Assembly: GCF_004116265.1 (NCBI RefSeq) | Contig: NZ_QOUX01000047.1 | Coordinates: 434,001-498,000 of the forward strand | From: Anaerobacillus alkaliphilus | GTDB taxonomy: Bacteria; Bacillota; Bacilli; Bacillales; Anaerobacillaceae | Direction: 5' to 3' | Length of the DNA: 64,000 nt | Notes under the pieces: generated by a model | What the model was told of the DNA's origin: nothing | Database searches by the model: none | What the model saw: the letters and a program-made list of their open reading frames with translations, nothing else | Position numbers and translations under genes: made by a program | Part shown: positions 52,753 to 63,769 of the stretch, in pieces | Position numbering within the stretch: position 1 is the first letter of the stretch | Layout: the number at the start of each line of letters is the position of its first letter

Positions 52753-54474
52753 ATGTCGAATGCATTTAGGAAAGAACGCAGGAAAAAAGGGAAAGGATCA
52801 TTATTTCTCATTGTCTTGCTTATTAAAACTATCCTATTAGCAGCTATGGTGGGCGTATACTATTATTACTACAACCAACAACAACAAGTTTCATATTTTC
52901 AAATAGAAAACCCGATCATTTTCCAAGGAGAAATTTACGAGCAGAGTGCTGTGTTTCATAATGATCAGCTCTATTTACCACTTTCATTCATCTCCGAGCA
53001 CCTAGATCAAGGGGTCACAGTCGATGAACAAACACAGTCGGTCATTATCATTTCAAACGAAAACATTCTCCGTTTTCCAATTGAAAAACTAGAAAAATAC
53101 GTAAACGAAGAATCTTTTGAAATCGCCGTTGAAACGTTTATCTCGGAAAATGACGAGCTATATGTAGAAATACAGCAATTAGAAAATATCTATCCAATCG
53201 AATACACCCTTTTTGATGAGAGTATTGTGATCTCAATAGACGGCGAGGAACGAACGTTCGCTAACGTGTTGGAAACAACAAAAGAGCGAGATCTACGGTT
53301 AAAAGTTACACCGACCCACTTTTCAGATTACTATGATCTCGTTCTTCCAGGTGAGAAGTTATATATTTTAGAAGAAGATGAAAAATATTTTCACGTACAA
53401 AATGAAAAAGGGATCTCGGGGTATGTAAGAAAAGACATGATGGAATCTACAGCTACCGAAATGATCACGGTTGAACGTGAAAAACAGTTTCGTCAATTGG
53501 CGTATCCTGAGGGTCCAATTAACTTGACTTGGGAAGCTGTCTACTCGAAAAATCCAGATGTAAACACACTACCTCCATTACCAGGAGTGAATGTCGTTTC
53601 ACCAACTTGGTTTAAGCTAAAAAATGAAGAGGGCGACATTCACAGTCTTGCATCGACTTCATATGTTCAATGGGCAAAAGAACGCGGCTACCATATCTGG
53701 GGACTTTTCTCAAATGATTTTGACCCTGAAAAAACTCATGTAGCACTTCAAACCTATGAAACCAGGCAAAAAATGATCCGTCAGCTTTTACAATATAGTG
53801 AAATGTATGACCTAGATGGCATTAACGTCGATTTTGAAAACGTCTATTTAAAAGATCGAGATTTAGTCACTCAATTTGTGAGAGAGCTTACTGCCTTAGC
53901 GCATCAAGCAGGATTGATTATCTCAATGGACATTACATTTATTTCTACGAGCGAGATGTGGTCGATTTTTTACGATCGTGCAGCGCTAACTGAAATCGTT
54001 GATTATATGATTGTAATGGCATACGACGAGCATTGGGGCTCTTCACCTGTAGCTGGGAGCGTTGCTTCGTTTCCATGGGTAGAACGGAACTTAGAGAGAT
54101 TACTAGAAATTATTCCGAGCGAGAGATTAGTACTAGGAATACCTACCTATACACGTATTTGGAAAGAGCAAGAAACAGAAGGTGGCAACATCGAAGTATC
54201 TTCCAAAGCTCTAAGTATGAGAGCAGTAGAAGAGTGGGTCGCTGAGCATCAGCTAACACCAGTATTTGATGAAGCTAGCGGACAAGATTACGTAGAATTT
54301 TATGACGAAGCAGAAAAAGCCACTTATAAAATTTGGATTGAAAATGCGGATTCCATCGCAAGACGCGGGCAGATGGTCCATGATTATAACTTGGCAGGAG
54401 TAGCCTCTTGGAACCGGTTCTTTACTAATGCCGAAAGCTGGGAAGCGTTAGCTGATGTATTGAAAAAAGAATAG
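52753..54474 (+). CDS. Membrane-anchored glycoside hydrolase family 18 protein
   Basis: A 573-aa protein with one N-terminal membrane anchor (about residues 16-35), a region of about 230 residues that resembles a copper-amine-oxidase-N plus SH3-like pair (STPTHFSDYYDL to GYVRKDMM), and a GH18 barrel from about residue 255. The catalytic DLDGINVDFENV holds the DxxDxDxE motif with the proton-donor Glu, and WNRFF is near the end. This matches spore or wall hydrolases such as YdhD/YvbX, which act on N-acetylglucosamine bonds in peptidoglycan. Start follows GGGAGGCG. Confidence 0.88.
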   Translation: MSNAFRKERRKKGKGSLFLIVLLIKTILLAAMVGVYYYYYNQQQQVSYFQIENPIIFQGEIYEQSAVFHNDQLYLPLSFISEHLDQGVTVDEQTQSVIIISNENILRFPIEKLEKYVNEESFEIAVETFISENDELYVEIQQLENIYPIEYTLFDESIVISIDGEERTFANVLETTKERDLRLKVTPTHFSDYYDLVLPGEKLYILEEDEKYFHVQNEKGISGYVRKDMMESTATEMITVEREKQFRQLAYPEGPINLTWEAVYSKNPDVNTLPPLPGVNVVSPTWFKLKNEEGDIHSLASTSYVQWAKERGYHIWGLFSNDFDPEKTHVALQTYETRQKMIRQLLQYSEMYDLDGINVDFENVYLKDRDLVTQFVRELTALAHQAGLIISMDITFISTSEMWSIFYDRAALTEIVDYMIVMAYDEHWGSSPVAGSVASFPWVERNLERLLEIIPSERLVLGIPTYTRIWKEQETEGGNIEVSSKALSMRAVEEWVAEHQLTPVFDEASGQDYVEFYDEAEKATYKIWIENADSIARRGQMVHDYNLAGVASWNRFFTNAESWEALADVLKKE

Positions 54475-54482
54475 TATGTATC

Positions 54483-54520
54483 AACCAAACAGAGCTGAGA
54501 GAGGCTCTGTTTGGTTTTTT
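54483..54520 (+). terminator. GH18 gene terminator
   Basis: AACCAAACAGAGC pairs with GCTCTGTTTGGTT, followed by six T. Confidence 0.92.
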
Positions 54521-54555
54521 AATAACTTTTCGGGTAGTCTGCCAACAATTACATC

Positions 54556-55032
54556 GTCGATTCGCCCTGAACCGATGATGAGTCTACCAGTCTATTGCAA
54601 TTACTTCGTCGATTCACTCTGAATCGATCACGAGTTTTCCAGTCTTTTACAATCCTATCGTCGATTCACTCTGAACCGATCACAACTTTTCCAGTCCCTT
54701 ACAATTTTATCGTCGATTCACTCTGAACCGATCACAACTTTTCCAGTCCCTTACAATTTTATCGTCGATTCACTCTGAACCGATCACGACTTTTCCAGTC
54801 CCTTACAATTTTATCGTCGATTCACTCTGAACCGATTACAAGTTTTCCAGTCCCTTACAATTCCATCGTCGATTCACTCTAAACCGATCACAACTTTTCC
54901 AGTTCCTTACAATTTCATCGCCGATTCACTCTGAACCGATCATAACTTTTCCAGTCCCTTACAATTTCATCGCCGATTCACTCTAAACCGATCATAAGTT
55001 TTCCAGTCCCTTACAATTTCATCGCCGATTCG
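54556..55032. repeat. Tandem 52-bp repeat array B
   Basis: Nine full copies of 52 bp start at 54556, 54608, 54660, 54712, 54764, 54816, 54868, 54920 and 54972, plus the first part of a tenth at 55024. Consensus: GTCGATTCACTCTGAACCGA, then TCACAACTTTTCCAGTCC, CTTACAATTTTATC. It holds the same quasi-palindrome as array A (TCGATTCAC..TGAACCGA) and the CAGT..CTTACA element. It lies between the GH18 and CoA-binding genes. Confidence 0.95.
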
Positions 55033-55160
55033 AGCGCAACAGAACACTCTTTTTTCAATTTATAAATCACCATTCTTCAATCTACATTCTACATTTTACA
55101 TCCCCCTCCAAAAAAAGGTAAAATAAATCTGTAACTAATTCATATATAGAGGTGAAAGAA

Positions 55161-55574
55161 GTGGCAATCACAAATCCTGATCGTAGCGAAATTAAAGAGA
55201 TTTTAGCAACAAACAAGAGAATAGCTGTTGTAGGTTTATCGAACAATCCAGAACGTACTTCTTACATGGTCGCTGAAGCGATGCAAAATGCTGGATACGA
55301 AATAATACCTGTAAATCCAGTCATTGATGAGGCCCTTGGTGCAAAAGCGGTGCCAACCCTAAAAGACATAGAAGGCCAGGTTGACATCGTAAACGTCTTC
55401 AGAAGAAGTGAATTTCTTCCGGAGATTGCCAAAGAAGCTGTCGAAATTGGCGCAAAAGTGTTTTGGGCACAGCTCGGTGTTGAAAATGAAGAAGCGTATG
55501 ATTATTTAAAAGAACACGGGATGACCGTAATTATGGATCGTTGCATTAAAGTTGAGCATGCGCTTACAAAATAA
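55161..55574 (+). CDS. CoA-binding domain protein (YccU-like)
   Basis: A 137-aa single-domain Rossmann protein that binds CoA: IAVVGLSNNPERTSYMVAEAMQNAGYEIIPVNP, then VDIVNVFRRSEFLPEIAKEA and AKVFWAQLGVENEEAY, as in YccU proteins. It is related to the CoA-binding part of succinyl-CoA synthetase. Biochemical role unknown. I start at GTG 55161, spaced from AGAGGTG; GTG 55152 overlaps that ribosome site. Confidence 0.88.
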   Translation: MAITNPDRSEIKEILATNKRIAVVGLSNNPERTSYMVAEAMQNAGYEIIPVNPVIDEALGAKAVPTLKDIEGQVDIVNVFRRSEFLPEIAKEAVEIGAKVFWAQLGVENEEAYDYLKEHGMTVIMDRCIKVEHALTK

Positions 55575-55624
55575 TATCTGTAAATCAGGTAATTACTAGG
55601 AAAAGCTTTTGAGTAAAAAGATAA

Positions 55625-55677
55625 AAAATAGGAAAATCCCCTTAACTTTTTTTGTGATTAAGAGGGATTTTTCTATT
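55625..55677. terminator. Terminator after the CoA-binding gene
   Basis: An A/T-rich inverted repeat with GGAAAATCCCCTTAA against TTAAGAGGGATTTTTC. Confidence 0.75.
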
Positions 55678-58034
<2,357 letters not shown>

Positions 58035-58036
58035 GT

Positions 58037-60478
58037 TTGTTATCTGCCGATAAATATTTAGACCTCCCCTTAGAAGAAGTAATCGGGGATCGGTTTGGCC
58101 GTTATAGTAAATACATTATTCAAGAACGCGCATTACCTGATGCACGGGATGGGTTAAAACCAGTACAGCGCAGAATTTTATACGCGATGCATAAAGAAGG
58201 AAATACATCTGATAAGCCGTTTCGTAAATCAGCGAAAACCGTCGGTAACGTTATCGGTAACTATCACCCTCATGGTGATTCTTCCGTTTACGAAGCGATG
58301 ATCCGGATGAGTCAAGACTGGAAGGTTCGTTATGGTCTAATCCAAATGCACGGTAACAACGGTTCAATTGACGGTGATCCACCAGCAGCAATGCGTTATA
58401 CAGAAGCGCGTCTGTCATCCATCGCATCAGAAATGCTTCGAGATATTGAAAAAGAAACCGTTGATTTTATTCCTAACTTTGACGACTCAGAAATGGAGCC
58501 TGTCGTTTTACCAGCGATGTTTCCTAATCTACTTGTTAACGGGTCTACTGGGATTTCTGCTGGGTACGCTACAGACATTCCACCACACCAACTAGGTGAA
58601 GTCATTGATGCAGCGATCCTCCAAATGGAGAACCCTAACTGTACGTTATCTGAACTAATGGAGCATATTAAAGGTCCAGACTTCCCAACCGGGGGTATAA
58701 TCCAAGGGGTCGATGGCATTCGTAATGCCTATGAAACTGGTAAAGGGAAAGTTGTTGTTCGCTGTAAAGCTGAGATTGAATCAGTCCGTGGTGGAAAACA
58801 ACAAATTGTCATTACCGAAATTCCTTATGAAATTGTGAAAGCAAATCTCGTCAAAAAAATGGACGAAATTCGCTTTGATAAAAAAGTCGAGGGAATTGCG
58901 GAAGTTCGTGACGAAACAGACCGCACAGGATTGCGTATTGTTATCGAATTGAGAAAAGATGCTGATGCAGAAGGTATCTTAAATTACTTATATAAAAATA
59001 CGGATCTACAAATAACATACAATTTTAACATGGTTGCGATCTTTAATAAGCGTCCAGTCCTTATGGGACTTAAGCAGCTATTAACAGCTTATGTAAACCA
59101 TCAAAAAGAAGTTATCACTCGACGCTCGACGTATGAGCTAAGAAAAGCCGAAGAACGTCAGCATGTTGTTGAAGGGTTAATTCGCGCCATATCCATTTTA
59201 GACGAAGTGATTGAAACGATCCGTGCGTCAAAAGATAAGCGTAACGCAAAAGATAACTTAATTAGTAAGTTTGAATTTACGGAACCTCAAGCAGAAGCCA
59301 TTGTTACGTTACAGCTTTATCGCTTAACAAATACAGACGTTACGATCCTGCAAAAGGAAAGTGATGAGCTCGATAAGAAAATTGCGCTACTAAAAGAAAT
59401 TTTAAATAGCGAGAAAAAGCTTGTTGCTGTAATTAAAAAAGACTTACTTACAATCAAGAAGACATTTAACGACGAGCGCCGCACTGTAATTGAAGATGAG
59501 ATTGAGGAAATCAAGATCAATTTAGAAGTGTTGGTACCTGCTGAAGATGTGATTGTAACTGTTACAAAAGAGGGGTATGTCAAACGTACAAGCATACGTT
59601 CGTTTACTGCCTCAAGTGGCGAACCAACCGGAATGAAAGAAGGAGACCGTGTCATCGGTCAATTTGAAACGAATACGACAGACACGTTGTTAATTTTCTC
59701 GATGAAAGGAAATTACTTATTCATCCCAGTTCATCAGCTCCCAGACATTCGTTGGAAAGATCTAGGGCAGCATGTAGCCAATATCGTCCCACTTGAACGT
59801 GGCGATGAAATTCTTAAAGCTATGCCGATTAAAGAATTTACTGAAGACCAATTCTTAGTATTCTTTACGAAGCAAGGGATGGCCAAACGAACGCCATTAA
59901 GTGAGTATCAAGCACAGCGATATTCGAAACCATTAATGGCCTTAAAGCTAAAACAAGACGATGTCGTTGTCGATGTTGAGTTAACCGACGGAAAGAAAGA
60001 TGTCTTTATTGCTACTGCTTTTGGGTATGGATTATGGTTTGATGAAGAAGAAATCAGTGTTGTTGGACAAAGAGCTTCCGGAGTGAAAGGCATTAACTTA
60101 AAGCCAGAAGACGAGGTCATCAGTGGGTTTACGTTAAATAAAGATCAAAAAACTCATTTGTTTGCTTTCACACAACGTGGGGCATATAAGAAAATGAACG
60201 TATCTGAATTTGAAAAAACCTCTCGAGCAAAGAGAGGATTAATTATGCTCCGAGAGCTAAAGAGTAACCCCCATCGCTTGATTTCGTTACGGAAAGCAGA
60301 CAATCAAACTGTTTTCTATTTGAAAACAGATAAGGGCGTTGAAGATGCACTAGTTTCTGATCAAATTAGACCGAGTGACCGTTACAGTAACGGCTCATTT
60401 ATCATTGATACAGCTAAAGACGGTACAATCGTTGATATATGGGAAGATCGGAAAGAAGATGAGAAAAAACCTGAGTAG
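58037..60478 (+). CDS. parC: DNA topoisomerase IV subunit A
   Basis: DNA-cutting subunit of topoisomerase IV. The 813-aa protein has the active-site Tyr121 in AAMRYTEARL and the quinolone region YHPHGDSSVYEAMIRMSQDW with Ser82 and Glu86, the residues at which resistance arises in other species; both are the susceptible type here. A C-terminal beta-pinwheel follows. TTG start after GAGGAGG, 2 bp past the parE stop. Confidence 0.95.
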   Translation: MLSADKYLDLPLEEVIGDRFGRYSKYIIQERALPDARDGLKPVQRRILYAMHKEGNTSDKPFRKSAKTVGNVIGNYHPHGDSSVYEAMIRMSQDWKVRYGLIQMHGNNGSIDGDPPAAMRYTEARLSSIASEMLRDIEKETVDFIPNFDDSEMEPVVLPAMFPNLLVNGSTGISAGYATDIPPHQLGEVIDAAILQMENPNCTLSELMEHIKGPDFPTGGIIQGVDGIRNAYETGKGKVVVRCKAEIESVRGGKQQIVITEIPYEIVKANLVKKMDEIRFDKKVEGIAEVRDETDRTGLRIVIELRKDADAEGILNYLYKNTDLQITYNFNMVAIFNKRPVLMGLKQLLTAYVNHQKEVITRRSTYELRKAEERQHVVEGLIRAISILDEVIETIRASKDKRNAKDNLISKFEFTEPQAEAIVTLQLYRLTNTDVTILQKESDELDKKIALLKEILNSEKKLVAVIKKDLLTIKKTFNDERRTVIEDEIEEIKINLEVLVPAEDVIVTVTKEGYVKRTSIRSFTASSGEPTGMKEGDRVIGQFETNTTDTLLIFSMKGNYLFIPVHQLPDIRWKDLGQHVANIVPLERGDEILKAMPIKEFTEDQFLVFFTKQGMAKRTPLSEYQAQRYSKPLMALKLKQDDVVVDVELTDGKKDVFIATAFGYGLWFDEEEISVVGQRASGVKGINLKPEDEVISGFTLNKDQKTHLFAFTQRGAYKKMNVSEFEKTSRAKRGLIMLRELKSNPHRLISLRKADNQTVFYLKTDKGVEDALVSDQIRPSDRYSNGSFIIDTAKDGTIVDIWEDRKEDEKKPE

Positions 60479-60500
60479 CATTCGCTATTCAGGTTTTTCC
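60464..60500 (+). terminator. parC terminator
   Basis: AAAAACCTGA pairs with TCAGGTTTTT across the parC stop. Confidence 0.85.
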
Positions 60501-60518
60501 TGAAAATAGGTGTGGAAT

Positions 60519-61133
60519 ATGACTGAATTTACGTTAAAATCCGGAATATTTATTAGCTTTGGAGCTTTTCTTCAAGGCTTCGCAATGGCTATGTTTCTTT
60601 TTCCTCATGACATACCTTCTGGTGGAGCAGCAGGTATTGCCATCTTATTAAACTATTTTCTTCATTTACCATTAGGGGTTGCCTTATGGTTATTTAATAT
60701 TTTGGTGTTGGCTATTGCATTTAAATGGTTAGGTTGGAGAAAAGCTGTAGCAACAATTTCGGCAATAACAATTACCTCACTAACAATTTCAATTTTGGAA
60801 ACTAGCAATCTCTCAGCTGCTATGGGAAAATCTTTATTTGCAGATCTAGTTATTGGAGCTATTATCTTTGGATTTGGTGTAGGATTTTTATTTAGATACG
60901 GTGCCTCTTCTGGGGGAATGGCGATTGTTGCTTTACTTATTGAAAAATATCGGGGCAAAGCACCAGGAAAATCAATGTTTTATATTAATACATCTATATT
61001 CTTGCTCATTTCTGTCATTAAGGATTGGAAAATTATTCTACTAGCAATTTTTTGCCAATGGTTATCCACAAAGGTAATTGATCTCGTCTACCAATATAAA
61101 AAACCTGTTAAAAAGTTGGCAAAAGCCAGCTAA
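60519..61133 (+). CDS. Short YitT-like (DUF161) membrane protein
   Basis: A 204-aa protein with six hydrophobic segments and the YitT pattern FLFPHDIPSGGAAGIAILLNYF, then GFLFRYGASSGGMAIVALLIEKY. Usual YitT proteins are about 280 aa with a C-terminal cytoplasmic DUF2179 domain; this one ends after the last helix (IDLVYQYKKPVKKLAKAS), so it lacks that domain. Transport role unknown. I start at ATG 60519. Confidence 0.82.
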   Translation: MTEFTLKSGIFISFGAFLQGFAMAMFLFPHDIPSGGAAGIAILLNYFLHLPLGVALWLFNILVLAIAFKWLGWRKAVATISAITITSLTISILETSNLSAAMGKSLFADLVIGAIIFGFGVGFLFRYGASSGGMAIVALLIEKYRGKAPGKSMFYINTSIFLLISVIKDWKIILLAIFCQWLSTKVIDLVYQYKKPVKKLAKAS

Positions 61134-61135
61134 CA

Positions 61136-61167
61136 AAAAGCACTGTACTTTGAGGGTACAGTGCTTT
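61136..61167 (+). terminator. YitT-like gene terminator
   Basis: AAAGCACTGTAC pairs with GTACAGTGCTTT. Confidence 0.88.
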
Positions 61168-61172
61168 CTTCA

Positions 61173-61400
61173 TTACCTCAACGCGTCCCGCTCAATATTG
61201 ACTTCCTCAATTAATTCTTCCATATCCTTATCACTTGTGTTGTGAACACGGTTTTCTAGGTTATTAAATTTCTGATCAACGTTCCGTGGGTTAGCATCTG
61301 CACTAATTCCGATTTCCTTACCGATACTGTCGTTAAGTATACTTTCTTTTTTGCCGTCTGGATGAGTACTACTTGGTTGAAATCCTTTTCCTAAAACCAT
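61173..61400 (-). CDS. Small hypothetical protein
   Basis: A 75-aa polar protein beginning MVLGKGFQPSSTHPDGKKES. AAGGAGG stands 6 bp before this ATG, so I prefer it over the ATG 12 codons upstream. No membrane segment. Not recognised; the neighbourhood of small conserved Bacillus genes suggests a sporulation or stress role but this is a guess. Confidence 0.6.
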   Translation of the reverse strand: MVLGKGFQPSSTHPDGKKESILNDSIGKEIGISADANPRNVDQKFNNLENRVHNTSDKDMEELIEEVNIERDALR

Positions 61401-61486
61401 TCTAATCCTCCTTGTCCAATCATTCTTTCTTATCATGTCAAATTACTTCAGAATTATTAGGTAAGTGTTTTTTTTCACCAGTTAAA

Positions 61487-61510
61487 AAATCATTCCTATT
61501 GGAATGATTT
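61487..61510 (-). terminator. Terminator of the zinc-ribbon gene
   Basis: AAATCATTCC pairs with GGAATGATTT around a 4-nt loop; T-run on the minus strand. Confidence 0.85.
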
Positions 61511-61518
61511 CAGTTGTA

Positions 61519-61686
61519 TTAATGTTTTCCTTTACATTGTGAGGTAGTTTTCTGGAGACAATCCTGACAGTAACCCATTTCTCCATCAAACTCATACCAT
61601 TGCCAACAGTTTAAGCATTTTTTATACAGGACCTGATTGATTAAGAGGTCATAGCCATAATAGGTCATTTTTTTTTCGATTCTCAT
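61519..61686 (-). CDS. Small zinc-ribbon-like protein
   Basis: A 55-aa protein with two CxxC pairs in KKCLNCWQWYEFDG and YCQDCLQK, spaced as a zinc ribbon. The ATG at 61686 follows GGAGGG by about 9 bp. Function unknown. Confidence 0.65.
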   Translation of the reverse strand: MRIEKKMTYYGYDLLINQVLYKKCLNCWQWYEFDGEMGYCQDCLQKTTSQCKGKH

Positions 61687-61755
61687 AATCACTCTACCCT
61701 CCATCTAGCATATAGGCCAATATATGAGGGGAAAAAGCAAAGTGTGAAATGATAA

Positions 61756-61788
61756 AAGAGGAAAAAAGCAGCTAACTTTTTTCCTCTT
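61756..61788 (-). terminator. Terminator of the DUF3918-like gene
   Basis: AAGAGGAAAAAAG pairs with CTTTTTTCCTCTT around CAGCTAA; T follows on the minus strand. Confidence 0.85.
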
Positions 61789-61802
61789 CACAGTACTCCG
61801 TA

Positions 61803-61982
61803 TTAATTTCTAAATTCATCCATAGCTTTTTGTGCAGCCTGCATCATATTGTTGTTTCCATTGTCATTACGATTTCTCATCATGCTGTATGCGGCTGCCC
61901 CTACGCCCAATCCTACGATCGTCATCATAAGTGGCCTGTTCATGTCACCATTCTTTTTTCTTCGTCCCATTCCTAGCATCGA
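61803..61982 (-). CDS. Small membrane-anchored protein (DUF3918/YrzQ-like)
   Basis: A 59-aa protein: a basic N-terminus (MGRRKKNGDMNRP), one hydrophobic helix (LMMTIVGLGVGAAAYSMM), then an Asn-rich tail and MMQAAQKAMDEF. This resembles the short YrzQ/DUF3918 proteins of Bacillus. ATG 61982 fits AAGGAG best. Family assignment is tentative. Confidence 0.6.
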   Translation of the reverse strand, partial: SMLGMGRRKKNGDMNRPLMMTIVGLGVGAAAYSMMRNRNDNGNNNMMQAAQKAMDEFRN

Positions 61983-62225
61983 CAACATCTCCTTAAATGG
62001 TGGATTGGATAAAACGGAGTTGTTTGAATTGTAAACCCAAACAATTTTAGTATGAATCATTCCCCCAATTGAAAAACATGGGAATAATAAGAAATTGATA
62101 TATTACGCTAAAACGAAACGAGACTTATAAGAACTAGAAAATCATTTTTTTACAGTTAGGATAAAAATTCAAATTAAATAAATAATAATTACAGAAATTA
62201 GCAACGGTAAGTGGGGGTGAAGACC

Positions 62226-62426
62226 ATGGCTGAACTAACAACAAAGGAATTAGCTTTCATTGAAGATCAAATCCGAGCAGAAGCAATTATTGCAAAAACA
62301 ATGAATTGGTGTGCAACACAATGTAGCGACCCAGAATTAAAAAGTAATTTGGAACAACTTGCTGAACAACACCAATTGAAGATTGCGGATTTATCTCAAT
62401 ACTTTAATCGTGGGATTGTTCAATAA
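62226..62426 (+). CDS. Spore coat-associated small protein (CotF-like)
   Basis: A 66-aa helical protein beginning MAELTTKELAFIEDQIRAEA, with the pattern CATQCSDPELKSNLEQLAEQHQ. This is the short CotF/YhcQ-like pattern of coat proteins (TTKELxYIEDxLxxE...DPELK). ATG after GGGGGTG. It is co-transcribed with the next gene (17-bp gap). Confidence 0.7.
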   Translation: MAELTTKELAFIEDQIRAEAIIAKTMNWCATQCSDPELKSNLEQLAEQHQLKIADLSQYFNRGIVQ

Positions 62427-62443
62427 CCAAAGGGGGTGTTCAC

Positions 62444-62743
62444 ATGCCAAACAATATGGAAGGTCGAGGTTTAACCGATCGTGAAATGTTACAGCTTTGT
62501 CTAGAGCTTGAAAAAGGAAGGGTCTTAAGCTTAAGTAGCACAATGGTTGAAGCAAGTCATAAAGAATTGAGAGATATTTATCGAGACTGTCTTGATACAG
62601 CCTGCAATAATCAATATTCCTTATACGAGATCATGGAGCAAAGAGGCTGGTACAAAACAGAAAAAGCAACAACTGAGCAAATTGGTCGTGTACAAGCATT
62701 AATGCAAAACAATTTACATCCAGATGACCATTTTTCGAGGTGA
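62444..62743 (+). CDS. Spore coat protein, CotF/YraF-like
   Basis: A 99-aa helical protein with GLTDREMLQLCLELEKGRV near the start and ASHKELRDIYRDCLDTACNNQYSLYEIMEQRGWY in the middle, the CotF-domain signature. Ends TEQIGRVQALMQN. ATG follows AAAGGGGGTG. Pairs of such genes are common in spore-forming Bacillaceae. Structural coat role inferred from family. Confidence 0.78.
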   Translation: MPNNMEGRGLTDREMLQLCLELEKGRVLSLSSTMVEASHKELRDIYRDCLDTACNNQYSLYEIMEQRGWYKTEKATTEQIGRVQALMQNNLHPDDHFSR

Positions 62744-62852
62744 ATAAAATATTTTTCGGCATACGAAAAAAATAATGTCAAAAAACACTTACAAAAAAAG
62801 CCATTCCTACTCATTAAACTGTACCCCTTGTAAAGGACATTTTAAAAAAAGA

Positions 62853-63704
62853 CTAGGCAGCGTTAAGAAGATGATCTCTGTACTGTACAGGGGTCATCTT
62901 TTTTAAATCCCATTGGTATCTATAATTGTTGTAGTAATTCATATAACTCTTAATTTCCCTTTTTAGTTCATCAAAGGTTGAACATGGTTTTATGAATGCC
63001 TCGTCCTTAAAATGCCCAAAAAACGATTCCTGTGGAGCGTTATCCCAACAGTTTCCTCTTCTAGACATGGATTGACCTAACCCTAACTTTTTTACTTGTT
63101 TCTGGAAAGTAGGACTTGTATAGTGTCCGCCTTGGTCAGAGTGAATAAAGGCATCCTTAGCTAACTTTACTTTCTTATTCTTCTTTAATTTTATTAAAGT
63201 ATCAGTGGCTAAATCGAGCGTAATTCGCTTTAACACATGGTAGGACAAAATTTCATTAGTTGATCCATCTTTAATGGTAGATAAATAGGCTTTCTGACCA
63301 TTTCCATAGTACAGATAAGTGATATCTGTGAGTAATATCTTCCCTGGGACTCCTTGCTTAAATTCTCGATTTAATAAGTTAGGTAGGACCCTATGTTCCT
63401 GTGTAGCTTTAATCATCCTTTTATACGGATTGGCTCTACGAATCGGACAAACGATGTCATATTTCTTCATTATCCTTCTAATTCTTTTCAAATTGTAAAT
63501 AGTATCAAATTGACCTTCTAATGTCATTTTAATTTGTCTAGCACCCTTCTTACGCCTTTTGAAATTGAAGGCTTTTAGGATGATCTCTTTTACAATCTCA
63601 TCTTCTGCATCTCTTTTTTCTCTATGTTCCTTTGATTGTGAAGTGAAGTAATTGTAATAACCAGAACGTGATACTCCAGCTGTTTCACATAAATAGCTAA
63701 CCAT
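62853..63704 (-). CDS. IS3-family transposase OrfB
   Basis: A 283-aa DDE integrase of the IS150 group. The HTH_21 segment SRSGYYNYF near the start, first Asp in LLTDITYLYYG, second Asp in IHSDQGGHYTS and Glu in NAPQESFFGHFKDE are all intact, so the enzyme should be active. It is likely made as an OrfAB fusion: the frame extends upstream to the slippery AAAAAAG at 63803-63809. Confidence 0.93.
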   Translation of the reverse strand: MVSYLCETAGVSRSGYYNYFTSQSKEHREKRDAEDEIVKEIILKAFNFKRRKKGARQIKMTLEGQFDTIYNLKRIRRIMKKYDIVCPIRRANPYKRMIKATQEHRVLPNLLNREFKQGVPGKILLTDITYLYYGNGQKAYLSTIKDGSTNEILSYHVLKRITLDLATDTLIKLKKNKKVKLAKDAFIHSDQGGHYTSPTFQKQVKKLGLGQSMSRRGNCWDNAPQESFFGHFKDEAFIKPCSTFDELKREIKSYMNYYNNYRYQWDLKKMTPVQYRDHLLNAA

Positions 63705-63769
63705 ACTTTTAAGTTGATATTTTTCAATAACAGAGTGAATAAGTAAAAATTTTTGTTCGGCTGATAACT

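Noticed and set aside
45441-55032. CRISPR arrays at 45.4 and 54.6 kb
   Set aside because: The whole 52-bp unit repeats, with no unique spacers of constant length, and there are no cas genes.
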